A stretch of DNA of 64,000 nucleotides, taken from contig NZ_OX458333.1 in the NCBI RefSeq assembly GCF_949769195.1, forward strand, positions 4,188,001 through 4,252,000. The letters run 5' to 3'. The translations under genes and the position numbers were made by a program. Of this stretch, positions 48,418 through 57,063 are shown in pieces. This DNA comes from Methylocaldum szegediense (GTDB lineage: Bacteria; Pseudomonadota; Gammaproteobacteria; Methylococcales; Methylococcaceae). The number at the start of each line of letters is the position of its first letter. Position 1 is the stretch's first letter. Below the pieces are notes generated by a model, which saw only the letters and a list, made by a program, of their open reading frames with translations, searched no databases and was not told the DNA's origin.

Positions 48418-48896
48418 TGAACACACCCAATCTGTGAAAGCAATGATTTCCGATACGAGCTCGCGGCCTACCGCGATTGCGATCTTGCCGATGCGAAAGC
48501 TTCTGAACCAAAAGCCAGCGGATTGCGCCCAAGTTCAAACAGAGCAATTCCGCATTTGCAGCGGGCCTTGAACTCGAAGCCATGCGTGGGCGTCCAGGAA
48601 TTATAAGTCTTGCCGTTGGAGCGAACCAGACATTCGGTATATAGGCATCGGCGGCTCTTGAAACAAGAGTTGGTTTGACAGTCAACGCACGATCGCCTAA
48701 TGATTCGAAACCGATAGGCTTTGTTTTCTTATGACATTAAATCCTCAGAAAATTTCGCCCGACATTATCGATAAGGCCCTTGAATACCCCAGTCGGGCTT
48801 ACCGGCCGCCGCCAAGGGCCCTCGCGCCAAACCTAGGCTCGGGCGATTTGGTGCCGCGCAGGGCGCTTGTTTCACACCAAAGAATCGGATGATGGT
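48418..48896. other. Intergenic region with a Cys-rich open frame lacking a start
   Basis: On the minus strand a frame is open from 48728 down to a TAG at 48468-48470. It encodes a Cys-rich stretch (VDCQTNSCFKSRRC, TECLVRSNGK, ARCKCGIALFELG) that looks zinc-ribbon-like, but no ATG, GTG or TTG begins it. It may be a gene fragment. Otherwise nothing is recognised before pncB. Confidence 0.35.
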
Positions 48897-50237
48897 ATGA
48901 ACGGGGAAAACACTGCGCTTCTTACCGATCTTTATCAGCTCACCATGCTCCAGGCTTATCATCGGGAGGGCATGTCGGATACGGCCAGCTTCGAACTGTT
49001 CGTACGAAAGATTCCGCCGACTCGAAATTTTCTGGTTGCCGCCGGGCTGGACCAGCTTATCGAGTTCCTCGAGAGTTTCAGGTTTTCCGACGAGGAGTGC
49101 GAATGGCTCGGTACTCTAGGGTATTTTTCTCAGGACTTTATCGACTATTTATCCAAGCTTCGTTTTACTGGGGATGTTCACGCCATCCCGGAAGGCACGA
49201 TCTTTTTCCAGAACGAGCCTATCGTTCGAGTCACGGCACCGATTTCAGAGGCGCAAATCATCGAGACTCGTCTGATCAATATCATTCAGCTTCAGACCAT
49301 GATCGCTTCAAAAGCGATTCGCTCGGTCCTCGCGGCACCCGGAAAGCTTTTGGTGGATTTTGGATTACGCCGCGCTCATGGTGCCGAAGCCGGTCTGATG
49401 GCGGCTCGTGCCGCTTACCTGGCTGGCTTCGACGGTACATCGAACGTGTTGGCTGGGAAATTGTTTGGCATTCCGACTTACGGCACCATGGCCCATTCCT
49501 ACGTCATGGCACATGACGACGAGGCCGACGCCTTTGAACGGTTCGCGGAAAGCCTGCCAGGCAACGTTGTGCTTCTGATCGACACCTACGATACGCTGGA
49601 GGCTGCCCGAAAAGTGGTTGCATTGGCTCCCAGGTTGGCGGCAAAAAATATCGCTATCAAAGGCGTGCGTCTCGACAGCGGCGACCTCACGGAACTGGCC
49701 AAGGGCGTAAGAACGATTCTGGACGATGGCGGGCTTACGCAATGCACGATCTTCGTCAGCGGTGATCTGGACGAGCATGAACTCTCGAGGGTGCTCAAGG
49801 CAGGCGCCCCTATCGATGGATTCGGTGTCGGGACGCGCCTGACGACATCCCGGGATATGCCATATCTGAATTGCGCCTACAAGCTGCAGGAATATGCGGG
49901 ACGCCCCAGGCGCAAACGCTCCAAAGGCAAGGAAAGCTGGCCGGCACGCAAGCAGGTGTACCGCCGTTACGACGATGACGGCCGTATGCTGCACGACATC
50001 ATTGCGATAGAGGACGAGCCCGGACTGGAAGGTGAACCCCTGCTCCGCCAGGTAATGGCGGGAGGCAAGCGGGTCGGCGCGAGGGAAACACTGGCCGACA
50101 TGCGAGCGCGGTTGCGCGAACAATTGCAGCGGTTGCCGGTCGAGTTGGCTGCGCTCGATAAGAGTTCGACGTACCCTGTGTTGATCTCCGACGGTTTGCA
50201 GCGGATGGTGCAACACATGGAAAGCGTGGGACTCTGA
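48897..50237 (+). CDS. pncB: Nicotinate phosphoribosyltransferase
   Basis: 446 residues from ATG at 48897 (MNGENTALLTDLYQLTMLQ), the usual start of this subfamily; an in-frame TTG at 48867 is less likely. FELFVRKIPPTRNFLVAAGL, the active-site His in GTMAHSYVMAHDDE, and the PRPP-side KGVRLDSGDLTELAKG and VSGDLDEHELSRVL are intact. It makes nicotinate mononucleotide from nicotinic acid and PRPP with ATP, in NAD salvage. The alkB-type gene follows after 47 bases. Confidence 0.9.
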   Translation: MNGENTALLTDLYQLTMLQAYHREGMSDTASFELFVRKIPPTRNFLVAAGLDQLIEFLESFRFSDEECEWLGTLGYFSQDFIDYLSKLRFTGDVHAIPEGTIFFQNEPIVRVTAPISEAQIIETRLINIIQLQTMIASKAIRSVLAAPGKLLVDFGLRRAHGAEAGLMAARAAYLAGFDGTSNVLAGKLFGIPTYGTMAHSYVMAHDDEADAFERFAESLPGNVVLLIDTYDTLEAARKVVALAPRLAAKNIAIKGVRLDSGDLTELAKGVRTILDDGGLTQCTIFVSGDLDEHELSRVLKAGAPIDGFGVGTRLTTSRDMPYLNCAYKLQEYAGRPRRKRSKGKESWPARKQVYRRYDDDGRMLHDIIAIEDEPGLEGEPLLRQVMAGGKRVGARETLADMRARLREQLQRLPVELAALDKSSTYPVLISDGLQRMVQHMESVGL

Positions 50238-50284
50238 CCAAGACCGAGCCGCTTGATGCAGCCAAGCCGACCTATCGGACGATT

Positions 50285-50863
50285 ATGATCAACTTGGCAC
50301 CTCGAGATGGCGAACTGTATTTCGTCGAAAATTTCGTGCCCCGACAGGAAGCAGACTCGCTTCATGGTCTTCTGCGGCGGGAATTGGCTTGGCGAGAAGA
50401 AGAAATCATAATGTTCGACCGGCGAGTCAAGGTGCCGCGGCTAGTATGCTGGTACGGGGACGCCGGCGCGGTGTACCGCTACTCGGGTGTTGACCATATG
50501 CCCCTGCCGTGGACCGAAACCTTGCTGACCCTCAAGGAGCGTATCGAACGGTTTTGCGGGCGCCGGTTCAACAGCGTGCTCGGCAATCTCTATCGCGACG
50601 GTCGTGATTCAATAGGGTGGCACGCGGACAAGGAAAAAGAACTGGGACCGAACCCCTTCATCGCGTCTTTGAGTTTTGGTGCCGAACGGCTGTTCAAGTT
50701 ACGCCACAACAAAACCGGAGAAACCCTGGAAATCGCTTTGACCCACGGCAGTCTCCTGCTCATGGGCGGGAGTCTACAGCACGGCTGGCGGCACGCCGTG
50801 CCTAAGGCGCGGGAGCCTAAGACTGAGCGCATCAATCTGACCTTCAGAACCATTCTTTTCTGA
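50285..50863 (+). CDS. AlkB family Fe(II)/2-oxoglutarate dioxygenase
   Basis: A 192-residue AlkB-like enzyme. The iron ligands are His113 and Asp115 in GWHADKEKELG and His170 in GWRHAVPK. The 2-oxoglutarate arginines lie in TERINLTFR (Arg182 and Arg188). PRLVCWYGD near residue 51 and NLYRDGRDSIGWH fit the AlkB2/AlkB3-like DNA repair group, which removes 1-methyladenine and 3-methylcytosine oxidatively. No ada gene is adjacent. It probably shares a transcript with pncB and the small zinc protein that follows. Confidence 0.88.
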   Translation: MINLAPRDGELYFVENFVPRQEADSLHGLLRRELAWREEEIIMFDRRVKVPRLVCWYGDAGAVYRYSGVDHMPLPWTETLLTLKERIERFCGRRFNSVLGNLYRDGRDSIGWHADKEKELGPNPFIASLSFGAERLFKLRHNKTGETLEIALTHGSLLLMGGSLQHGWRHAVPKAREPKTERINLTFRTILF

Positions 50864-50881
50864 TTTTAGGAGCAGCGATTC

Positions 50882-51067
50882 ATGGGGGAAGTCATTAACT
50901 TTCGACGGCCGAAAGCTTCCGAGAAGCACGCCGGTAAGACTTTATGCCGGAGCGGCTTTCACAAATGGACGGTGACGCAGGAAAAGCCTTTCGATGTCAA
51001 ACAGGGCAAGCTGGTCACGGTTTACCGGTGCGCACGCTGTGGTGTCACGAAAAGCGAGCTGCGCTAA
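50882..51067 (+). CDS. Small zinc-ribbon-like protein
   Basis: A 61-residue protein preceded by TTAGGAGCAGCG. Cys22, His27, Cys50 and Cys53 (LCRSGFHKW and YRCARCG) form a likely zinc site, and the N-terminus MGEVINFRRPK is basic. It follows the AlkB-like gene by 18 bases. Function is unknown. Confidence 0.72.
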   Translation: MGEVINFRRPKASEKHAGKTLCRSGFHKWTVTQEKPFDVKQGKLVTVYRCARCGVTKSELR

Positions 51068-51130
51068 CTCGGGGGATGGCGTACTCGTCGCTCGCTGGCG
51101 GGAGCCGCCTCTGTCGAACTCAGGTTTTTG

Positions 51131-52420
51131 TCAGTCGGTGTTGATTGGTGAAACCAACAGCTTGTCGACTCGATTTTTGTCCATGTCGACCACTTCGAAC
51201 CGAAGATGATTCCACTCGAAATGGTCAGCGGCACGGGGAACATGGCCGAGTTGTAGCATGACGAAACCGCCTATCGTGTGGAAATTCCCCGATGCTTCAT
51301 CCGGCAACTCGTCTAGGTTGAAGATCTGCTTGAATTTCTCGGTGCTGAGCATCCCGTCTAGCAGCCAAGAGCCGTCGTTGCGCTGGATCGCCTCCGGTTC
51401 TTCTTCCCCTTCGGCCATTGGGATGTCGCCCACGATGGCTTCCATCACATCCTTGAGCGTGACCAGTCCCGCGACTTCGCCGTATTCGTCCACGACTAGG
51501 GCCATAGGTGTTTTCGAACGTTTGAACTCTTCCAGCAGTTGCATGGGATTGAGGGACTTCGGCACATAGCGTGGTGTCTTGATCAATCGGCCGAGATCGA
51601 TGTTCTCTCCGAGCAGGGCTTTCGTCAGCAGATCCTTGGCTTGGATGAATCCTATGACGTTGTCTAGCCCATCCTTGCACACGGGGATTCGCGAATAGGG
51701 GCTCTCGATGATCTTGCGACGGTTCTCCTCGAAGGAATCCTTGATGTCCAGGTAATAGATGTCCATGCGAGGCGTCATGATCGCGCCTACGCGAAGCGCG
51801 TCCAAACGCAGGACATTCGAAACCATCTGCTGCTCGGATTTATCGAACACGCCGGCTGCGGTGCCTTGTTCGATCATGATCTTGATTTCTTTCTCGGTGA
51901 TCAGAGGTTCTTCGGCTTGCCGGGCTCTAAACAGCCATAGGATGAAATCGGTCGATAAACTCAGGATTTTGACCAAAGGATAAGCCACCAGGGAAATGAA
52001 GTTCATGGGGCGCGCAATGATCGCGGCGATCTTCTCGGGCTTTTGCAGCGCAAGTCGCTTGGGGACCAACTCGCCGATGATCAGGGAAAAATACGTGATG
52101 CCGATCACGACTATCGCGAGCGACAGCCCTCGGCTATACGGCGCGATTTCTGGAAACTGTTCGAGATACGTGGCCAACTGGCCGGCAATAGCGGCCTCGC
52201 CAAAAGCGCCCATAAGAATTCCGACCAGGGTGATACCGACCTGGATCGTGGATAGGAAATGGGAAGGTTCGTTTGCTAAGCGGAGAGCGGCTTTGGCGCC
52301 GAAATGGCCTTCTTGGGCGGATTGTTGTAGGCGAACTTTTCGGGAGGAGACTATGGCCATTTCCGACATGGCGAAAACGCCATTTAACAGGAAAAGAAAG
52401 ACCAATATAAGAATTTCCAT
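51131..52420 (-). CDS. CNNM/CorC-type transporter-associated protein (DUF21, CBS, CorC_HlyC)
   Basis: A 429-residue protein. The DUF21/CNNM membrane domain (about 1-190) begins MEILILVFLFLLNGVFAMSEMA and has VGITLVGILMGAFGEAAIA and the GELVPKRLAL motif. Two CBS domains follow (about 205-325; MTPRMDIYYLDI and KTPMALVVDEYGEVAGLVTLKD). A C-terminal CorC_HlyC domain (about 345-425) ends the protein. Members take part in magnesium or cobalt efflux; the older label hemolysin is misleading. It is divergent from hsp20. Confidence 0.88.
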   Translation of the reverse strand: MEILILVFLFLLNGVFAMSEMAIVSSRKVRLQQSAQEGHFGAKAALRLANEPSHFLSTIQVGITLVGILMGAFGEAAIAGQLATYLEQFPEIAPYSRGLSLAIVVIGITYFSLIIGELVPKRLALQKPEKIAAIIARPMNFISLVAYPLVKILSLSTDFILWLFRARQAEEPLITEKEIKIMIEQGTAAGVFDKSEQQMVSNVLRLDALRVGAIMTPRMDIYYLDIKDSFEENRRKIIESPYSRIPVCKDGLDNVIGFIQAKDLLTKALLGENIDLGRLIKTPRYVPKSLNPMQLLEEFKRSKTPMALVVDEYGEVAGLVTLKDVMEAIVGDIPMAEGEEEPEAIQRNDGSWLLDGMLSTEKFKQIFNLDELPDEASGNFHTIGGFVMLQLGHVPRAADHFEWNHLRFEVVDMDKNRVDKLLVSPINTD

Positions 52421-52762
52421 TAACAGATAGCGGTTGTTTTTCCGGTAGGTTAGAGTAGCGAATCAGTAAAGGCGATGCAAAAGGGTGTTTTCATGCACCG
52501 ACCAGCCGAAGATAAGAGGGGTGAATGATCGAGGATGCGCTCGAAATGCTCCACTTTTCGGGACGAAGCTTTCTCTCGCAACAGTTTGACAGGGCTTGTG
52601 GTCGAATGTTGCAAGGCTTGGAAACGCGATAGAACTTCAGAACTGCGTTAGACTGTTGATAAGGTTGTGTTAAGGGTTTCATTTGGGAATGAGGCACATC
52701 CCTCGTCGTTGTGCCTGACCGGTAAAACTCGCTTGGCGTGTTAAACAAAAGGAGGAAATGCC
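52421..52762. other. Divergent intergenic region between CNNM gene and hsp20
   Basis: It must contain the promoters of both genes. I looked for a sigma-32 heat-shock promoter; CTTGGAAA at about 52617 is a partial -35, but no matching -10 was found at the right distance. No gene is supported (a minus frame at 52491-52748 lacks family features). Confidence 0.45.
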
Positions 52763-53263
52763 ATGACCGACAAGAAAGAAAAAAAACAGTCCGCCAGCAA
52801 AGAAGTGGCCCAGCAACCGACAGGGCAATTCTTAAGCCCTTGGGACGAGATAGAGCAATGGTTCGACGAGGTGCGGCGGAATTGGATGCAACCGTTCTTT
52901 TTCGGCCGGGCTTGGCCGGAGCGGGACTTCTTCTCGGGTGGACGCGTGCCTAGGGTAGACGTGATCGACCGTGAACAGGAGCTATTGGTGCGCGCGGAAC
53001 TTCCAGGGGTCAGCAAGGAAAATCTCGATGTTTCGTTGCAGGACAATACACTCAGCATCCGAGCTACAACCCAGCGTGACGAAGAAGAGGAAAAAGGCCA
53101 GTTTTATCGGCGCGAGTTGAGTCGGGGCGAGTTTCAGCGAACCATACGCTTGCCTTGTCAGGTGGAGGGCGATAAGGCTAAAGCGAGTTTCAAGGACGGC
53201 GTACTGGAGCTGACCATTCCGAAGGTGGCCGCTTCCAAGCGTAAGACCATTAAAGTGGAATGA
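52763..53263 (+). CDS. Small heat shock protein Hsp20
   Basis: A 166-residue small heat shock protein preceded by AAAGGAGGAAATGCC, a very strong ribosome binding site. The N-terminal arm (about 1-55) is followed by the alpha-crystallin domain: PRVDVIDREQELLVRAELPG, VSKENLDVSLQDNTLSI, then FQRTIRLPCQVEGDKAKASF and GVLELTIPK. It ends in a short basic tail without a clear I-x-I motif. It holds unfolded proteins for DnaK. It has its own terminator. Confidence 0.9.
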   Translation: MTDKKEKKQSASKEVAQQPTGQFLSPWDEIEQWFDEVRRNWMQPFFFGRAWPERDFFSGGRVPRVDVIDREQELLVRAELPGVSKENLDVSLQDNTLSIRATTQRDEEEEKGQFYRRELSRGEFQRTIRLPCQVEGDKAKASFKDGVLELTIPKVAASKRKTIKVE

Positions 53264-53273
53264 TCTGCGATGG

Positions 53274-53304
53274 GCCGCGGGGCAATGTCCCGCGGTCTTT
53301 TTTA
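53274..53304 (+). terminator. Rho-independent terminator after hsp20
   Basis: CCGCGGG at 53275-53281 pairs with CCCGCGG at 53289-53295 and is followed by TCTTTTTTTA. It lies 11 bases after the hsp20 stop and before the DUF1614 start. Confidence 0.85.
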
Positions 53305-53321
53305 TACATGGGACAGGGCTG

Positions 53322-53987
53322 GTGCGATCACCGTTTTCACCTATCTACTTCTTGTTCTTTCTGGGCCTGTTGCTGTGGATTGTCTTCAGCATTAAGCTCG
53401 GACTGATAACCTTGACTTTCCAGAAACTCGGTTTGAATCCCGAGTCGGCGCTTACACTGCTGGTTACGTCCTTGCTTGGCAGCGCCATTAATTTGCCGTT
53501 GTTTACGCTGCGTGTGTCTGCGCCACCGCCACAGCTTGAAAGGATCGGATATGGTTTGCTGCGTCGTCCGCCGGTGCCCTTTACCGGCCGCACTCAAGTC
53601 GCAGTGAACGTGGGTGGCTGTTTGGTGCCGGTGATGTTCTCGCTGTACTTGATCAAAAACTTCGGCGTTCCATCTTTTCAAATCGTTGTAGCGACTACAT
53701 TCGTCGCTTTGGTCAGCTATTTCATGAGCCGGCCCATTCCCGGCGTCGGTATCGGCATGCCGATTCTTGTGGCTCCCCTTTCGGCGGCTTTGGCCGCCAT
53801 TTTTCTAGGAGGCGAATACCGGTCGCCGCTCGCCTATATTGCGGGATCTCTAGGGGTTTTGATCGGTGCCGATCTGTTGCGTTTGAAAGACATCCGCCGC
53901 ATGGCGGCTCCGATTGCCTCTATCGGGGGCGCCGGCACTTTCGACGGCATTTTCATGACCGGCCTGGTGGCCGTGCTTTTGAGCTAA
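53322..53987 (+). CDS. DUF1614 family membrane protein
   Basis: A 221-residue membrane protein starting with GTG at 53322. It has six or seven hydrophobic helices beginning FSPIYFLFFLGLLLWIVFSI. TLLVTSLLGSAINLPLF, INVGG-like AVNVGGCLVPVMFSLYL and the C-terminal IGGAGTFDGIFMTGLVAVLL block match DUF1614, a family of unknown function. Conserved glycines and the Asp in GTFDGIF lie in or near membrane helices. The CDP-archaeol-synthase-like gene begins 49 bases later, suggesting co-transcription and a shared, possibly lipid-related role, which is inference. Confidence 0.82.
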   Translation: MRSPFSPIYFLFFLGLLLWIVFSIKLGLITLTFQKLGLNPESALTLLVTSLLGSAINLPLFTLRVSAPPPQLERIGYGLLRRPPVPFTGRTQVAVNVGGCLVPVMFSLYLIKNFGVPSFQIVVATTFVALVSYFMSRPIPGVGIGMPILVAPLSAALAAIFLGGEYRSPLAYIAGSLGVLIGADLLRLKDIRRMAAPIASIGGAGTFDGIFMTGLVAVLLS

Positions 53988-54036
53988 ATCAGCGAAGTTC
54001 TCGAATCGGGATAATGGCCTTCGAAGGCCGATCAAG

Positions 54037-54522
54037 ATGATCATGTTAGAGCTAAAACTTCTGTTCCTGCTGATGGTAGCCAACGGCGTTCCCATATTGA
54101 TCAACAAAGCGCTTGGCAAACGGTTGGCCCGGCCGATAGACGGCGGTGTCCGCTTCATTGACCGACGTCCCTTATTCGGCCCATCGAAGACTTGGCGGGG
54201 GCTCATCAGCGCGATTCCGGTAACGGGATTGGCCGCTGCGGGCGTGGAACTTCCTTTCGAACTGGGGGTTTGGGTCGGAGCTACGGCCATGCTGGGCGAT
54301 CTGTTTTCTAGCTTTCTCAAGAGACGCCTTGGTATTCCGGCCAGCGGCATGGCTCTTGGACTCGATCAGATCCCAGAGTCTCTGTTTCCGTTACTCGCTG
54401 TGCGTGCCGAACTGGGTTTGGAATTGATCCAAATTGCGGGTTTGGTTGCCGGCTTTTTGTTCGCGGAGCTCGTGGTCTCGCGCATCCTTTTTCAGCTTCG
54501 GATACGCGAGCAACCGTATTAG
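54037..54522 (+). CDS. CDP-archaeol synthase-like (CarS/DUF46) membrane protein
   Basis: A 161-residue membrane protein with four or five helices. It has the CarS/CdsA-superfamily features: DRRPLFGPSKTWRGLI (about residues 42-57), LGDLFSSFLKRRLGI (about 87-101) with the Asp and Lys-Arg, and LDQIPESLFPLL (about 108-119) with the Asp and Glu. Archaeal CarS joins CTP to an unsaturated archaetidic acid to make CDP-archaeol. This homologue is near archaeal length (about 165-175). Bacteria lack archaeol, so it may activate another phosphatidic-acid-like lipid. It is convergent with the metallophosphoesterase gene, overlapping by 4 bases. Confidence 0.8.
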   Translation: MIMLELKLLFLLMVANGVPILINKALGKRLARPIDGGVRFIDRRPLFGPSKTWRGLISAIPVTGLAAAGVELPFELGVWVGATAMLGDLFSSFLKRRLGIPASGMALGLDQIPESLFPLLAVRAELGLELIQIAGLVAGFLFAELVVSRILFQLRIREQPY

Positions 54523-55577
54523 GTCGAGCGCAAATGATGCAGGGTTATCTCCGGTGGGCAATTCAATCGCACGTCTACGATGCTGACACCGCTGCCCGCT
54601 GAGGTGTAGCCTTGCAGGGAGTGATAACGCCAGGGTCCATTGCAGAAGGTCCTGGGCGCCTTCGCATTAAGCATGAGGGGAATGCGCCCGGGCAAGCAGA
54701 TTTGGCCGCCATGGGTATGGCCGCTCAGCATCACGTCGAAATTGGCATACGCCGCGTGCCGATACATTTCCGGCGAGTGCGAGAGCAAGATGGACACCGC
54801 ATCTTCGGGAATTTGGTCGGTCGCTTTTTCGATGTTGTCAGCGCGGTAATAATGAGGGTCGTCGATGCCGGCAAGATAAATGGTCGCATCGCCTCGAGTG
54901 AGGGCTACCGATTCGTTCAGAAGCATGTGGATTCCAAGCTTTTCCAGCTCCGGCACCATGCGGATCGTGTCATGATTGCCGAGTACGCCGTAGACAGGGC
55001 CTTTCATATATGGACGAACCATCGCCATGGCCGCCAGGGTCTGATGATATGGACCAAAGGTCTTGGCCCGATAGTCGCCGGTCAGAACGCAGATGTCGTA
55101 GTCATCGACCCGGTCCAAGGCGTCGATGAGCGCATGGGGAATGTCCTCCGCGATGTCCAGATGAAGATCGGTGATGTGCAACAGGGTAAACCCGTCGAAC
55201 GCCCTCGGAAGTCGTTCGAGCCTGATCTCGTTGTGTCGGATCGTTATCGTCCGGGCATTTTCGCGCCCGCGGTCGTGCAGCCATAACAGCTTAAGCGTAT
55301 GGCGCATCAGACCGTGTATCGAGTACCAATTTTCAATATGGAACAACGTACGTCCCTGACCGAATACTCGCGCTTCGAAATCGTGCTCTATGCCCAGTCT
55401 TTGATTGAGGTGGCAGCGTCCGACCCGCCGCTCCAGCCATCTATAGGTCTCGGGGTCTATGGGAGGGCAACGAAGGTGAGCAAACGAGGTTGATTTTGAT
55501 GCAAGCGCTGAATCTCCCGCCGCCTCCATCGGGGGGAACGAAAAGCGTCCGGCCGGCTGCGTGGGCTGCATCCGCAT
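54519..55577 (-). CDS. Calcineurin-like metallophosphoesterase
   Basis: About 352 residues from ATG at 55577, which overlaps the upstream stop as TGATG; ATG at 55571 is also possible. The metal-binding motifs appear in order: ITDLHLDI, LTGDYRA, LGNHDT, LLSHSPEMY and SGHTHGGQ. The core resembles YkuE/UDP-2,3-diacylglucosamine hydrolase-like phosphoesterases. An N-terminal part of about 130 residues with many Arg and His precedes the core. The substrate is unknown; the neighbouring CarS-like gene suggests a lipid phosphate but does not prove it. Confidence 0.85.
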   Translation of the reverse strand: MRMQPTQPAGRFSFPPMEAAGDSALASKSTSFAHLRCPPIDPETYRWLERRVGRCHLNQRLGIEHDFEARVFGQGRTLFHIENWYSIHGLMRHTLKLLWLHDRGRENARTITIRHNEIRLERLPRAFDGFTLLHITDLHLDIAEDIPHALIDALDRVDDYDICVLTGDYRAKTFGPYHQTLAAMAMVRPYMKGPVYGVLGNHDTIRMVPELEKLGIHMLLNESVALTRGDATIYLAGIDDPHYYRADNIEKATDQIPEDAVSILLSHSPEMYRHAAYANFDVMLSGHTHGGQICLPGRIPLMLNAKAPRTFCNGPWRYHSLQGYTSAGSGVSIVDVRLNCPPEITLHHLRST

Positions 55578-55885
55578 CAAGGCATCACATGATTCAACAG
55601 CTTGGCCAGCCTACTGACGGCATCGTATACGACCGGTACGGCATCGGCCGTTTGAGACGGTTCTTTAACGGCTTTTTCGACACGGTTTGCCGCTTGGCTC
55701 ATGGCTTGAACTGCCTGCTGATAGACCGGCGACGAACTGCTAATATTAATGTTGACTAAATCTATTTTATGCTGGAACAGTTGGTCGAGCAGTTCATCCA
55801 CCTGCTCGCTTTCGGGCAGCTTCTTTTCGCTCAGCGTTTCCAAGGCGCGAATCGTGCGTTGCAAGTTCTGAATAAGACTTTCCAT
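55577..55885 (-). CDS. Small helical protein of unknown function
   Basis: A 102-residue protein, almost entirely helical and probably coiled-coil: MESLIQNLQRTIRALETLSE, then QVDELLDQLFQHKIDLVNI, and SQAANRVEKAVKE after a Ser-rich hinge (SSSSP). Three helical segments with regular hydrophobic spacing suggest a small bundle or an assembly adaptor. No ribosome binding site stands out. The stop overlaps the metallophosphoesterase start, so the two are translated together. I do not recognise the family. Confidence 0.7.
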   Translation of the reverse strand: MESLIQNLQRTIRALETLSEKKLPESEQVDELLDQLFQHKIDLVNINISSSSPVYQQAVQAMSQAANRVEKAVKEPSQTADAVPVVYDAVSRLAKLLNHVMP

Positions 55886-56036
55886 TTTTTACACCTTCAC
55901 GAGCGATGGTTTACGAACATTGAACGAAATCACGGAGGGTTCGTCCAGAGCTGGGTGTCCTCATTCTCTCGCTAGATTCGGGTTAACTATTTTCTCTTAA
56001 TCCGCCTCAATAGAAAAATACGCTGACAGAGTGTCC

Positions 56037-56393
56037 ATGGATATCGCAGCGATACAGCGGGCTCTACGGGAGTTCGCCGATGAACGAGACTGGGAACAAT
56101 TCCACAGCCCCAAAAATCTCGCGATTGCGCTCTCGGTGGAGGCGGCGGAACTGTTGGAACGGTTTCAATGGCTTAAGGATGAGGAATCGCGCCGCCTGGC
56201 GGAAAAACCGGAGGACTATCGCGCCGTACGGGAAGAGGTCGCCGACGTCTTGATTTATCTGTTGCGGTTGGCGGACCAACTGAATATCGACCTGGATGCG
56301 GCGGTAGAAGAAAAGATGCGGAAGAACGCAGAAAAGTACCCGGTCGAATTGGCCAGAGGAAACGCGGTGAAATACAATCGGCGCCAACCGTAA
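56037..56393 (+). CDS. MazG-like nucleotide pyrophosphohydrolase
   Basis: 118 residues from ATG at 56037, with GTG at 56031 as alternative. It is a single all-alpha NTP pyrophosphohydrolase domain: FADERDWEQFHSPKNLAIAL, VEAAELLERFQWL with the first Glu pair, EEVADVLIYLLRLAD with the Glu and Asp that bind Mg, and KMRKNAEKYPVE at the end. It is of the RS21-C6/iMazG kind that cleaves non-canonical dNTPs to monophosphate and pyrophosphate. It is a plus-strand single gene before hflD. Confidence 0.85.
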   Translation: MDIAAIQRALREFADERDWEQFHSPKNLAIALSVEAAELLERFQWLKDEESRRLAEKPEDYRAVREEVADVLIYLLRLADQLNIDLDAAVEEKMRKNAEKYPVELARGNAVKYNRRQP

Positions 56394-56433
56394 TCCGGCG
56401 CACCGAATTCCTTGGCATTAATCCTATTCGGAC

Positions 56434-57063
56434 ATGATAAAAACGTTACGTAATCAAGTGATCGCTTTGGCCGGTTTGTCGCAAGCGGTGTATCTCGTGC
56501 AAAACATCGCGAGGCGGGGAATGGCCGATCGCGAGGACACGGCGGCCAGCATCGGCAGCGTGCTCAAGATAGACTCGGGGGATGTAGTGGATGTTTACGG
56601 CGGTCTCCATCGCATCGCAACGGGCATCAAGCAGATCGAAAAGCAGTTGGGAGGGCCCGACGTTGTGGATCCGGAGCAGGCTCGCTACGCATCTACGCTG
56701 ATTTTTCTCGAGCGTAAGCTAATGAAGCAGCCCCAAATGCTGGACACCATCCGTGCGGCCATGGAAAAAGCGTCCGCTTTGGCGGCGGAGCGGGGTGTTC
56801 TGGACGAAGAGGTGCTTGCTACGCTAGCCCATGCCTATCAGCAGACCGTCAGTCAACTGACGCCGAGGGTATTAGTAACCGGCGAGCAGATGTATCTGTC
56901 CGACCCGGAAAACGGCAACAGAATTCGCTCGCTTCTGCTGGCCGGCATTCGCTCGGTAGTCCTGTGGCGAAGGTGCGGCGGCAGTCGATGGAAGTTGCTG
57001 TTTATTCGCCCGAAGCTGCAACAGGAAGCACGGCAGTTGCTGGAATCGCTCAGTCGTACTTGA
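56434..57063 (+). CDS. hflD: High frequency lysogenization protein HflD homologue
   Basis: A 209-residue helical membrane-associated protein, the size of E. coli HflD (213). It begins MIKTLRNQVIALAGLSQAVYLV and has TLIFLERKLMKQP, TVSQLTPRVLVTG and a C-terminal IRSVVLWRRCGGSRWKLLF block. HflD binds the lambda CII activator in E. coli; its normal host role is unclear. It is usually next to mnmA, but here follows a MazG-like gene. Its last 14 bases overlap the convergent pterin dehydratase gene. Confidence 0.88.
   Translation: MIKTLRNQVIALAGLSQAVYLVQNIARRGMADREDTAASIGSVLKIDSGDVVDVYGGLHRIATGIKQIEKQLGGPDVVDPEQARYASTLIFLERKLMKQPQMLDTIRAAMEKASALAAERGVLDEEVLATLAHAYQQTVSQLTPRVLVTGEQMYLSDPENGNRIRSLLLAGIRSVVLWRRCGGSRWKLLFIRPKLQQEARQLLESLSRT

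Noticed and set aside
48146-48685. Minus-strand open frame of 179 codons overlapping the HMA gene.
   Set aside because: It overlaps the HMA gene in another frame and has no family features.
52617-52640. Sigma-32 heat-shock promoter upstream of hsp20.
   Set aside because: A partial -35 exists but no CCCCAT-type -10 is found at the right spacing.
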